A stretch of 15,740 nucleotides of DNA from Burkholderiales bacterium (GTDB taxonomy: Bacteria > Pseudomonadota > Gammaproteobacteria > Burkholderiales > SG8-39), in the NCBI GenBank assembly GCA_025929745.1, contig JAICPQ010000019.1, positions 1 through 15,740 on the forward strand, read 5' to 3'. How positions within the stretch are numbered: position 1 is the stretch's first letter; each line of letters begins with the position of its first letter. A program made the translations under genes and the position numbers. The notes below the pieces were generated by a model. The model was not told the origin of the DNA and ran no database searches. It saw nothing but the letters and a program-made list of their open reading frames with translations. Shown here piece after piece: positions 1 through 6,680 of the stretch.

Positions 1-676
1 CCGTATCGAGAAGGTAGATGGTGACGTGCCCGACGCGCGCCTGCCACACCTTTACGTACACCTTGCGGCCGGGGAACTGGACGTCGATCGTTAGATCCAC
101 GCCATCGGAGCGCCGCACCGGCGCGATCGGCAGATCGTCGAAGTCGGAATCGTGGTACTCCGCGCGCTGGCGGCCCTCGGCATCGATCGTCTGCACGAAG
201 TAGCCCTGCCGGTAGAGCAGGCCCACCGCGACGAAGGGCAGCTGGAAATCGCTCGCCGCCTTGCAATGGTCACCGGCTAGGATGCCCAAGCCCCCGGAGT
301 AGATTGGCAGGCTCTCGTGCACGCCGAACTCGGCGCAGAAGTAGGCGACCAGGTCGTCGGGACGGAAGCCTCCCGAGTTTTGCCGGAAGGGCGGCTCGGC
401 GTGATAAGCGTCGAACGCAGCAAGAACGCGCGTAAGCGAATCGAGGAACGCCGGATCGGCGGCGGCGTCGATCAGGCGCTGCTCGTCGATCCGCTTCAGC
501 AGCGCCTTCGGGCTGTGGCCCACCGCGTCCCACAGGGTGGGATTGAGCTTTGCGAAAAGCGCGCGCGTCGGCCGGTCCCAGCTGTACCAAAGGTTGTTGG
601 CGAGTTCCTCCAGCCTGGCAAGGCGCTTGGGAACGCGAGGATTGACCTCGAGGGAGTAGCGAGTCGGGGACTGCAC
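1..676 (-). CDS. glgP: Alpha-glucan (glycogen) phosphorylase, N-terminal part, cut by window edge
   Basis: The product removes glucose-1-phosphate from glycogen or maltodextrin ends in the cytoplasm. About 225 residues lie in the window; the catalytic and pyridoxal-phosphate parts are outside. Residues ~18-65 (LARLEELANNLWYSW, then LNPTLWDAVGHSPKALL) match the DUF3417 start of the short bacterial phosphorylase branch. They are followed by VAYFCAEFGVHESLPIYSGG, LGILAGDHCKAASDF and VGLLYRQGYF, very characteristic of the family. The start is GTG at 676, the only usable start before the in-frame TGA at 698-700, which is also the stop of the upstream kinase. No clear ribosome-binding site precedes it, so translation may depend on the kinase gene 21 bases upstream. 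The family call is firm; the exact substrate (glycogen or maltodextrin) is not decided. Confidence 0.93.
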   Translation of the reverse strand, partial: MQSPTRYSLEVNPRVPKRLARLEELANNLWYSWDRPTRALFAKLNPTLWDAVGHSPKALLKRIDEQRLIDAAADPAFLDSLTRVLAAFDAYHAEPPFRQNSGGFRPDDLVAYFCAEFGVHESLPIYSGGLGILAGDHCKAASDFQLPFVAVGLLYRQGYFVQTIDAEGRQRAEYHDSDFDDLPIAPVRRSDGVDLTIDVQFPGRKVYVKVWQARVGHVTIYLLDT

Positions 677-697
677 GAAGCGCCGGATTCTACCGAA

Positions 698-2632
698 TCA
701 GCGTTTCGCCCGGTGCGCGGCGCCGGCTTTCGTGCCGTCGGGCGAAACAGACGTTGAAAGGCGCGACCACCACGATTCCGCGTCGCGCTGCGTCCACGGA
801 TGCTCGAGCGCAAGCGCGTCGAACGCCTCGAGCAGATCGCCGACACGCTGCGGGCGGTCTTCGCGGCGCTTCTCCAGGCAGGAGAAGACCAGGAGGTCGA
901 GCTCGACCGGTATTGCCTGCGAAGCGACGGCCGAGACCTGGCGCGGCTCGTCGTTCAGGATGTGGCTCGAGAGCTCGAGATCGTTGGTGCTCTCGAACAG
1001 CTTGCGGCCGGTGAGCATGAGGAAAGCGACGGCGCCGACCGCGTAGATGTCGACGCGTGCGTCGACGTCGGCCGGATTGCGCAGGCGCTCCGGCGCCATG
1101 TAAAGCGGCGTTCCCAGGATGCGGAGGCTCCGCGTCAGGTCGCGGCTGTGCTTCTCGGTCACGTGCTTCACAAGGCCGAAGTCGAGGATTTTCACGTGGT
1201 CGTAGACGCCGCCGTAGCGGCACACCATGATGTTCTCGGGCTTGATGTCGCGGTGGACCACGCCTTTCACGTGCGCCTCGCCGAGCGCCGCGCAAACTTG
1301 GCGCAGGACATGAATGGATCGTGCGACCGGGAAAAAGCCGTCGCGCGCCACGATCTCGCCCACCGTGAGCCCGTCCAGGTACTCCATGGCGTAATAGAAA
1401 AGGCCCTCGCGGGTGCGGCCGTAATCGAAGATCTCCACCGTGTTCGGGTGCGAAAGGCTCGAGGCCATCTGAACCTCGCGCTCGAAGCGCGCGATCATCT
1501 CGTCGGTGGCGCGTGCGGGCTTCAGGAGCTTCACGGCCGCCGGCCGGCGCAGCAGGTCGTGGCGCGCGCGGTACACCGTCGCCATGCCCCCTTCACCGAT
1601 GCGCTCGTCCAGCGTGTAGGCGCCGAGCTTGCGCGCCGCGCCCATTTGGCGGCGCAGGCGCACCACCGAAAGCGCGCTTGCCGCCGCGGCGAACACCGCG
1701 ATTACCAGCGCGCCGAACACCACGCCGAAGGCGATGTTCAGGTAGCGAAGCGGCGCGTACGCTTCGGCCGCGCCCATCTCGACCGCAACGCCGATGTCGT
1801 ACTGCGCGAGCCAGCGCCAGGCGCCGATCACGCGGCCGCCGTGGTAGCTCTCATAGGGCTCGAGCACCATGCCGTCCGCGGCGCGTTTGGAAAGAGCGGC
1901 GAGCGGCGTCGCGCCCGAGCCGAAGCGCCCCGGCGAAAGAAGCTGCCCGCTGCGGTCGAAGGCATACGCCTCGCCCGTGTCTCCGGTCGAGCCGGCGGCG
2001 AGAATCTGCGCGAAGCGCCCGTCGGCGTACTCGCCAAAGCCGAGCGCGGCGATGATCTCACCGCTCGGCGCGAGCACCGGTGTCTCGATCCAGAGAACCG
2101 GCCGGGCGAGCGGTGCGGACTCGGCGTGCGGCGGCACGAAGCGCGTGTGCCCTTCGAACACCGGCGCGAGTTCACCACCCTCTGCGCGGCGGCCGCAGTA
2201 TTCACGAAACCGCGAGGCGATGATGCGATGGGCGCGGTCGATGGCATTGAACGTCACGGCGCCCTGCTCCTCGAGCAGCGTGGTGAGCTGCGCGACGAGC
2301 GGCCGGCGCGCCGGAGCGTCGCAATAGTCCTCGGCGCCGGCGCCCGGGCGCGCGGCGATGCGCGCGAGCGCGTCCACCGCCTCGCGCACCTGCGGGTCGC
2401 GCGCCACGCGGCGGATGTCGGTCTTGTGATTCTCGATCCAGAGGCCGAGCGTGCGCGCCTCGGCTTCCAGCATGGATGAGAGCGCGGCGGCACGCAGCTC
2501 GCGCAGCGACGAGGCGACGGCGTTATAGGTCCAGTAGCCGAGAGCGACCAGGAGTGCGGAGACGACGAGGACGCCGGTGGCCCAGGCCGGAACCGAAGCG
2601 AGGCGCGGCCGGTGCTCGGTTTCTTCGACTAT
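698..2632 (-). CDS. Membrane Ser/Thr protein kinase with N-terminal Cache-like sensor
   Basis: Numbering from codon 2632, the 644 residues show: transmembrane segment ~17-36; a ~260-residue extracytoplasmic region with Cache-like features (WIETPVLAPSGEIIAALGFG, then TGEAYAFDRSGQLLS); transmembrane segment ~297-322; and a complete Hanks-type kinase ~338-612. The kinase has glycine loop GEGGMATVY, Lys368 in AVKLLK, Glu386, HRDIKPEN (Asp462, Asn467), DFG 484-486 and APE 513-515, so it should be active. This order is the reverse of PASTA-type kinases, which put the kinase first. The ligand is unknown. It lies between moxR, whose stop it abuts, and the phosphorylase gene. The start is unresolved: there is no ATG, GTG or TTG in frame between the moxR stop and the first membrane segment. 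The given 5' end is an ATA codon overlapping the moxR TAG. Alternatives are GTG at 2782, deep inside moxR, or ATG at 2473, which would delete the first membrane segment. Confidence 0.88.
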   Translation of the reverse strand: MVEETEHRPRLASVPAWATGVLVVSALLVALGYWTYNAVASSLRELRAAALSSMLEAEARTLGLWIENHKTDIRRVARDPQVREAVDALARIAARPGAGAEDYCDAPARRPLVAQLTTLLEEQGAVTFNAIDRAHRIIASRFREYCGRRAEGGELAPVFEGHTRFVPPHAESAPLARPVLWIETPVLAPSGEIIAALGFGEYADGRFAQILAAGSTGDTGEAYAFDRSGQLLSPGRFGSGATPLAALSKRAADGMVLEPYESYHGGRVIGAWRWLAQYDIGVAVEMGAAEAYAPLRYLNIAFGVVFGALVIAVFAAAASALSVVRLRRQMGAARKLGAYTLDERIGEGGMATVYRARHDLLRRPAAVKLLKPARATDEMIARFEREVQMASSLSHPNTVEIFDYGRTREGLFYYAMEYLDGLTVGEIVARDGFFPVARSIHVLRQVCAALGEAHVKGVVHRDIKPENIMVCRYGGVYDHVKILDFGLVKHVTEKHSRDLTRSLRILGTPLYMAPERLRNPADVDARVDIYAVGAVAFLMLTGRKLFESTNDLELSSHILNDEPRQVSAVASQAIPVELDLLVFSCLEKRREDRPQRVGDLLEAFDALALEHPWTQRDAESWWSRLSTSVSPDGTKAGAAHRAKR

Positions 2633-3576
2633 GGGATGGGAACGGCGGCCAGAAGCCGCGCGCCGATATCGACGCGCCGGCCGCCGTCGTGCGCTGGGCG
2701 CAGGCGGTGCGCGGCGACGCCGGGTGCGATGGCCTGCACGTCCTCGGGGATCACCTTGTCGCGGCCCTCGAGCAGCGCCCACGCCTTGGCCGTATGCACG
2801 AGCGCGAGCGCCGCGCGCGGCGAAAGTCCCGTCACGAATTCCGGCGAGCGCCGCGTGTGTTCGACGATTGCCTGCACGTAATCCAGCAGCGCCGGCGCGA
2901 CGTGGATTCTCTGCACGCCGGCCTGCAGCTCCATGAGCTCCGCTGGCGTCATGCACGGATCGAGCGTTGCGAGGAGGTCGCGCCGGTCGGTGCCGGAAAG
3001 AAGCGCGCGTTCCGCGTCGCGGTCCGGATAGCCAAGCTCGATCCGCATCGTGAAGCGGTCGAGCTGGGATTCGGGAAGCGGAAAGGTGCCGACCTGCTCG
3101 GAGGGATTCTGCGTCGCGATGACGAAGAACGGCGTGGGGAGCTTGCGCGTCTCGCCTTCCGCGGTGACCTGGTGCTCCTCCATCGCTTCGAGGAGCGCCG
3201 ACTGAGTCTTCGGCGTGGCGCGGTTCACCTCATCGGCGAGGATGACCTGCGCGAAGATCGGGCCGGGGTGGAACTTGAAGCCGCCCGAGTCGCGCTCGTA
3301 GATCGACACGCCAAGGATATCGGCGGGCAGCATGTCGCTCGTGAACTGGATGCGCTGGAAGTGGAGCCCCAGCGTGCGTGCGAGCACGTGCGCGAGCGTT
3401 GTCTTGCCGACGCCGGGCAGATCCTCGATGAGCAGGTGTCCGCGCGCGAGCAGGCACGCGAGCGCGAGGCGCACCTGCGTTTCCTTGCCGAGAATGATGC
3501 CGCTCGCCGCGCTGACTACGCGCTCGATCGGCGTGGCGCCGACCGACGGCTTCTGGAACTCGGCCTTGAGCAGCAT
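2629..3576 (-). CDS. moxR: MoxR-family AAA+ ATPase
   Basis: This is a 315-residue cytoplasmic AAA+ ATPase of the MoxR/RavA branch, chaperone-like proteins that help activate or assemble partner complexes. Visible motifs: Walker A DLPGVGKTT (52-60), Walker B VILADEVNR (111-119), sensor 1 IATQNPSE (153-160), and ESQLDRF (169-175) with the conserved arginine region. The C terminus IGARLLAAVPIP is a normal MoxR ending, so the gene is complete. I chose the ATG at 3576 because the upstream ATG at 3636 would add a non-conserved Arg/Ser-rich tail and overlap the divergent deacetylase gene. MoxR genes usually sit beside DUF58 and von Willebrand factor A genes; here the next gene is a protein kinase, so the usual partners are absent or elsewhere. 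Confidence 0.93.
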   Translation of the reverse strand: MLLKAEFQKPSVGATPIERVVSAASGIILGKETQVRLALACLLARGHLLIEDLPGVGKTTLAHVLARTLGLHFQRIQFTSDMLPADILGVSIYERDSGGFKFHPGPIFAQVILADEVNRATPKTQSALLEAMEEHQVTAEGETRKLPTPFFVIATQNPSEQVGTFPLPESQLDRFTMRIELGYPDRDAERALLSGTDRRDLLATLDPCMTPAELMELQAGVQRIHVAPALLDYVQAIVEHTRRSPEFVTGLSPRAALALVHTAKAWALLEGRDKVIPEDVQAIAPGVAAHRLRPAHDGGRRVDIGARLLAAVPIP

Positions 3577-3612
3577 GCGGCGATTGTACTCGATGCTATA
3601 AGATCGACTTCG
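3577..3612. promoter_or_regulatory. Short divergent promoter region, moxR / deacetylase
   Basis: Only 36 bases separate the moxR and deacetylase start codons, so both promoters must lie here or reach into the opposite coding sequence. TATAAG (3597-3602, plus) and TACAAT (complement of 3583-3588, minus) resemble -10 boxes. Each sits so close to its start codon that the transcripts would be leaderless or nearly so, in keeping with the lack of clear ribosome-binding sites. No good -35 match was found. The assignment is tentative. Confidence 0.3.
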
Positions 3613-4539
3613 ATGACAACTGCCTTCATCACGCACTCCGATTGCCTAAAGCACGAGATGGGTACGCACCATCCGGAGCGCCCGGCGCGCCTTTCGGCGA
3701 TCTCCGACCAGCTTATCGCCTCCGGACTTGAGTCATATCTCACGAAATTCGAGGCGCCGCTCGCCACGGATGAAGCGCTCGCGCGCGTGCATCCCCTGGA
3801 TTATGTGAAAGCGATCCGCGAGGTCGCGCCGAACCGCGGCACCGTGCACCTCGATCCGGACACGGCGATGAACCCACACAGCCTGAATGCGGCGCTGCGC
3901 GCCGCCGGCGCGGCGGTCCTGGCGGTCGACCTGGTTTTCGAGAAGAAATTCAAAAGCGCGTTTTGCGCCGTCCGCCCGCCCGGCCACCACGCCTGCCGCG
4001 CGCGGCCGATGGGCTTCTGCATCTTCAATAACGTCGCGGTGGCCGCGCGCCATGCCATCGACAAACACGGTCTGCACCGCGTCGCGATCATCGACTTCGA
4101 CGTGCACCACGGCAACGGCACCGAAGACATCTTTGAGGGCGACGAGCACGTGGTGATGGCGTCGATCTTCCAGCACCCGTTCTATCCGTACAGCGGCACG
4201 GACAATCCGGCGTCCAATATGTTCAACGTGCCGCTTGCCGCCGGCGCCGGCTCAAAGGAACTGAAGAACGCGGTCAACGAAGTCTGGCTGCCGGCGCTCG
4301 AGGGCTTCAAGCCCGAGCTCGTCATCTTCTCCGCCGGCTTCGACGCGCACACCGAGGACGACATGGCGATGCTGCGCTTCACCGATGCCGACTACGCCTG
4401 GGTAACCGAGCAGGTGAAGACCATTGCCGATCGCTACTCCGGCGGCCGCATGGTCTCCATGCTCGAAGGCGGCTATGCGCTCTCCGCGCTCGGCCGCAGC
4501 GCGGTACAGCACATCAAAGTCCTCGCCGGCCTCAACTAG
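3613..4539 (+). CDS. Class II histone deacetylase-like (HDAC superfamily) amidohydrolase
   Basis: This is a 308-residue zinc-dependent deacetylase of the HDAC / acetoin-utilisation (AcuC) / acetylpolyamine amidohydrolase superfamily, removing acyl groups from lysine or polyamine amines in the cytoplasm. The active site is complete: opening signature MGTHHPERPARL; RPPGHHA with the His125-His126 dyad; GFCIFNNVAVAA; IIDFDVHHGNGTED giving zinc ligands Asp163 and His165; FSAGFDAH giving Asp244; and LEGGYAL with the transition-state Tyr288. Length and motifs fit the bacterial class II HDAH-like group better than AcuC. The start is ATG 3613, where conservation begins; the longer upstream reading frame is only the antisense of moxR and the kinase. 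It is a single-gene unit ending at a hairpin. The natural substrate cannot be told from sequence. Confidence 0.93.
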   Translation: MTTAFITHSDCLKHEMGTHHPERPARLSAISDQLIASGLESYLTKFEAPLATDEALARVHPLDYVKAIREVAPNRGTVHLDPDTAMNPHSLNAALRAAGAAVLAVDLVFEKKFKSAFCAVRPPGHHACRARPMGFCIFNNVAVAARHAIDKHGLHRVAIIDFDVHHGNGTEDIFEGDEHVVMASIFQHPFYPYSGTDNPASNMFNVPLAAGAGSKELKNAVNEVWLPALEGFKPELVIFSAGFDAHTEDDMAMLRFTDADYAWVTEQVKTIADRYSGGRMVSMLEGGYALSALGRSAVQHIKVLAGLN

Positions 4540-4540
4540 C

Positions 4541-4563
4541 AAAAAGGGGTCAGGACCCTTTTT
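4541..4563. terminator. Bidirectional A-stem-T hairpin between convergent genes
   Basis: AAAAAGGG and CCCTTTTT form a perfect 8-base-pair stem around a 7-base loop (GTCAGGA) two bases after the deacetylase stop. The T run on one strand and the A run on the other would let it end transcription both ways, serving the deacetylase and the convergent lipoprotein gene. It is part of a repeat-like element. Confidence 0.55.
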
Positions 4564-4578
4564 CTGGAAAAGGGGTCG
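4541..4578. repeat. GGGGTCAG-type REP-like element, tandem half-copies
   Basis: An AAAAGGGGTC motif occurs twice in close succession (4542-4551 and 4568-4577), the first inside a hairpin. A second hairpin with the same GGGGTCAG core stands at 12500-12518. Short intergenic GGGGTC hairpins of this kind are common in beta- and gammaproteobacterial genomes and resemble the REP sequences mobilised by REP-associated tyrosine transposases. No such transposase is in this window. Confidence 0.45.
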
Positions 4579-4583
4579 GATCT

Positions 4584-5216
4584 CTAGCGCACCGGCTGTC
4601 GTTGCGTGGTGGGGCGAAAGTCGTGGGTCAGTTGGTAAACGAGGCTTGGCAGCATCGCCTCCCTTGGATTCGAGCTGCGCATGCCGCCGCTCACACCTTG
4701 TTCCGCGGACACGCGCACGCCGCCGATCTGGCGCCGCGCCTCGGTCGAGCGGCTCCACACGCTCGCGCCGGACGCGGTCTCGATGAGGCGCGCCGACACC
4801 TCGCCCTTCATCTCGGCGCGCATGCCGCCTTCGAGCTTCGTGAGATCCGAAAGCTTCACGTCGACCGTCGGCTCGGTGTAAGCGAGCTCGCCGATGAAGA
4901 CCGCCGCGACGCCGTGCTTCTCGCCGATCTTCTTCAGCGTGCGCGGGTCGAGCTGGCGCGAGCCCACGGAGGCGAGCAGCGTCTCGCGATCGCCGAGCTC
5001 GATGAAGCGCGTGCCCGGCTGCGCCGTCTGCACCTGCTCCACGAGCTGACGCGCGGCGCGTTCGCCGAGCGCACGCTCCGGAGCAGCGACGAAATCGACG
5101 ATGCCGAGCATCGGATAGCGCGCGAGATCCACGCGCGGCGGCACGGTGACGAGCACGGTCGGCTGCGCGCACGCGCCGAGGAAGAGCGCGAGCAGCGCGA
5201 GGATGTTGATTCGCAT
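4584..5216 (-). CDS. Putative outer-membrane lipoprotein, CsgG/LpoB-like
   Basis: This is a 210-residue exported lipoprotein. It starts with MRIN, a hydrophobic stretch, and a lipobox LGAC with Cys16 as the lipid-attachment site; Ala at +2 suggests outer-membrane sorting. The mature part has an LGIVDF strand, a GERAARQLVEQVQ helix, a GVAAVFIGEL strand and a long section ending GASVWSRSTEAR. That pattern resembles the fold shared by CsgG, LpoB and related lipoproteins, which bind partners at the outer membrane, but this is a structural impression and not a firm family hit. A strong ribosome-binding site (AAGGGGG, about 7 bases upstream) supports the ATG at 5216. It follows the mnmH-tspO run by 92 bases and probably has its own promoter. 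Confidence 0.8.
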   Translation of the reverse strand: MRINILALLALFLGACAQPTVLVTVPPRVDLARYPMLGIVDFVAAPERALGERAARQLVEQVQTAQPGTRFIELGDRETLLASVGSRQLDPRTLKKIGEKHGVAAVFIGELAYTEPTVDVKLSDLTKLEGGMRAEMKGEVSARLIETASGASVWSRSTEARRQIGGVRVSAEQGVSGGMRSSNPREAMLPSLVYQLTHDFRPTTQRQPVR

Positions 5217-5218
5217 CG

Positions 5219-5245
5219 GAGCCCCCTTTTCTTTGTTCTGGGCTC
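5219..5245. promoter_or_regulatory. Inverted repeat in the lipoprotein leader
   Basis: GAGCCC (5219-5224) and GGGCTC (5240-5245) are perfect complements around a 15-base loop. The AAGGGGG ribosome-binding site of the lipoprotein gene overlaps the start-proximal arm and the adjoining loop, so a folded leader could mask it. The repeat is short and may be chance. Confidence 0.25.
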
Positions 5246-5271
5246 ACGCTACCACCATCGCCTGATGCGGA

Positions 5272-5293
5272 GCGCGCGCGATGAGCGCGCGCG
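5272..5293. repeat. Alternating GC hairpin after the mnmH-tspO run
   Basis: Two 9-base GCGCGCGCG tracts (5272-5280 and 5285-5293), four bases apart, can pair as a hairpin and also read as a direct repeat. They lie 16-37 bases past the stop of the last gene of the minus-strand run and might slow transcription there. No T run follows, so a normal terminator is not shown. Confidence 0.3.
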
Positions 5294-5308
5294 TGACAAA
5301 TTGCCGAG

Positions 5309-5698
5309 CTAGCCCTGCACGTGGGCGCGGGCTGTTGCAACCACGCCCAGCAAGAACGCGCCGGCCGCAGCTTCAAGCGCAATCGTCAAGTGCATCGCGA
5401 GCGAGTGCGCGGCAAGCGGCGCGATCAAATAATGGATGAGCGCATCGAGGCCGTAGCAACCGTACGCCAGCAAAAGCACCGTGCCGATCACGCGGTGTCC
5501 GCTGCGCCAAAGCGCGTACCCCGCGACGCCCACCGCCGCGGCCACCAGCCAGGCCGCGTACACGGAGCCGACGGACAGCCATGCGGGCATGTTCGGGTAG
5601 TCGTCGAGAAACTGCGCGTTGTGCAGGTGATGCACAAGGCTTGTCGCGGCAAGCGCGATCAAGGCGATCGGCAACATCCTGCTGCGCGAGCCTCTCAT
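5309..5698 (-). CDS. Small four-helix membrane protein of unknown function
   Basis: This is a 129-residue integral membrane protein that I do not recognise. Four hydrophobic helices are visible: ~8-30 (MLPIALIALAATSLVHHLHN), ~43-65 (VYAAWLVAAAVGVAGYALW), ~70-95 (containing YGCYGLDALIHYLIAPL) and ~100-124. Several histidines (HHLH early, IHY and AHSLAMH later) lie at helix ends and could bind metal or heme, though nothing proves it. The ATG at 5698 comes one base after the TGA of the acetyltransferase (TGACATG), which supports this start and suggests coupled translation. It is the last gene of the mnmH-tspO-acetyltransferase run. Because the acetyltransferase is frameshifted, ribosomes may stop early there and this gene may be poorly translated. 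Confidence 0.75.
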   Translation of the reverse strand: MRGSRSRMLPIALIALAATSLVHHLHNAQFLDDYPNMPAWLSVGSVYAAWLVAAAVGVAGYALWRSGHRVIGTVLLLAYGCYGLDALIHYLIAPLAAHSLAMHLTIALEAAAGAFLLGVVATARAHVQG

Positions 5699-5699
5699 G

Positions 5700-6201
5700 T
5701 CAGACCTCGGCAAAGGCCGGATGGTATCGGATCGTGCCCGCTCTGCCCGCCAGATATCCCTTTTGCAGCTCGATCGCCATGAACGCCTCGGGCGGTGCCT
5801 CGTACTCGCAGTGAATGTTCCATCGCGTCGATGGAATGAAGCCGAAGCGGGGAGAGTACGTCGGATGCCCAAGCACGACGACGGCGCCGAACCCGAGCGC
5901 GGTGCATTGCTCGAGACCGGCGCCCACAAGAGCGGAGCCTATGCCTTTGCGTTGACGCGCGGACGCGACGGCCATGGGCGCAAGCCCCCATGATCTTGAG
6001 CTCGGGTTCTCCGACGAGCGTGACCGGCGAGAACATGATGTGCCCGACGATCCGCCCGTCGTGCTCGGCCACCAGCGACACCACGGGCTGCGTCCCCTCG
6101 CGCAGCGCGTCGACGAGATCCGCCTCAGCCGTTGTTTCGAACGCTTCCGTATTGACGGCGCGCACCGCCGCGCGATCGATTTCCGCTTCAGCGCGGATCA
6201 T
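5700..6201 (-). pseudogene. GNAT acetyltransferase, broken by a one-base frameshift
   Basis: Two adjoining reading frames together make a normal GNAT N-acetyltransferase of about 166 residues (YhbS-like). The first frame, from ATG 6201, encodes MIRAEAEIDRAAVRAVNTEA through VGHIMFSPVTL to PELKIMG. The second continues with LAPMAVASARQRKGIGSALV, the acetyl-CoA-binding motif A (RQRKGIG), then GHPTYSPRFGF and a C terminus ending HPAFAEV. The switch falls in a run of five G (plus strand C5, 5985-5989); four would restore one frame. The 502-base span is one base over a multiple of three. The start overlaps the tspO stop (TGATG), and the stop is one base from the next gene, so the locus keeps an operon layout. 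It could be a sequencing or assembly error, a recent mutation, or a phase-variable tract. Substrate unknown. Confidence 0.85.
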
Positions 6202-6674
6202 CACAAAAGAGTCGGGTTGCTCCGCCACACCGCCCAGGTAAGCACGGACGCAAAGCTGACCCACAAGAGGTACGGGACCATCAGCAATGCAGCCAAGCGA
6301 CTGATCCGCCAAAACGCCACGATCATGGCCACGATGAGCGCGAGCAGGACCAGGATCTCCACTGCGGCGAGGGCGCCCCGATGCCAGGCAAAGAACAACC
6401 ACGACCAAAGCGCATTGGCTGCCAGCTGCGCGCCAAAGAGAGTCAGTGCCGCTCTCTTCGGCCCGGGCGAGCGCCACACAAGCCACGCAGCAACCCCCAT
6501 CAGCGCATACAGCACCGTCCACACGGGACCGAACACGCCAGCCGGCGGCGCCCAGGCGGGTTTGCTGAGTTGAGCATAGAACGACGGCGCATCAACGGAC
6601 GCGGCGGCCCCGACCGCGGCAGCGACAAACACAACTAGAAGCCAGCCGAGCAAGCCGGCTACTTGCGATAACAC
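6201..6674 (-). CDS. tspO: TspO/MBR-family tryptophan-rich membrane protein
   Basis: This is a 157-residue protein with five membrane helices, the bacterial relative of the mitochondrial translocator protein. The family binds porphyrins and cholesterol-like ligands and is linked to tetrapyrrole handling and stress responses. Diagnostic features are SKPAWAPPAGVFGPVWTVLY (helix 1-2 junction), LAANALWSWLFFAWH (helix 3) and PYLLWVSFASVLTWAVWRSN (helix 5), with the usual abundance of Trp. Length is typical. The start is GTG 6674, six bases after the mnmH stop; an AGAAG just upstream is a weak ribosome-binding site. The stop shares a base with the acetyltransferase start. Linkage to mnmH appears to be by operon only; no functional tie is known to me. 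Confidence 0.94.
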   Translation of the reverse strand: MLSQVAGLLGWLLVVFVAAAVGAAASVDAPSFYAQLSKPAWAPPAGVFGPVWTVLYALMGVAAWLVWRSPGPKRAALTLFGAQLAANALWSWLFFAWHRGALAAVEILVLLALIVAMIVAFWRISRLAALLMVPYLLWVSFASVLTWAVWRSNPTLL

Positions 6675-6680
6675 AGACTT

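Noticed and set aside
800..2479. Long plus-strand reading frame (559 codons) opposite the kinase gene
   Set aside because: It is rich in Arg, Ala, His and Glu with no recognisable domain, and mirrors the well-supported kinase on the other strand; GC-rich coding DNA often leaves such antisense frames open.
2476..3612. N-terminal extension of the deacetylase frame
   Set aside because: The frame stays open upstream of ATG 3613 only as antisense of moxR and the kinase; deacetylase conservation starts at MTTAFITHSD.
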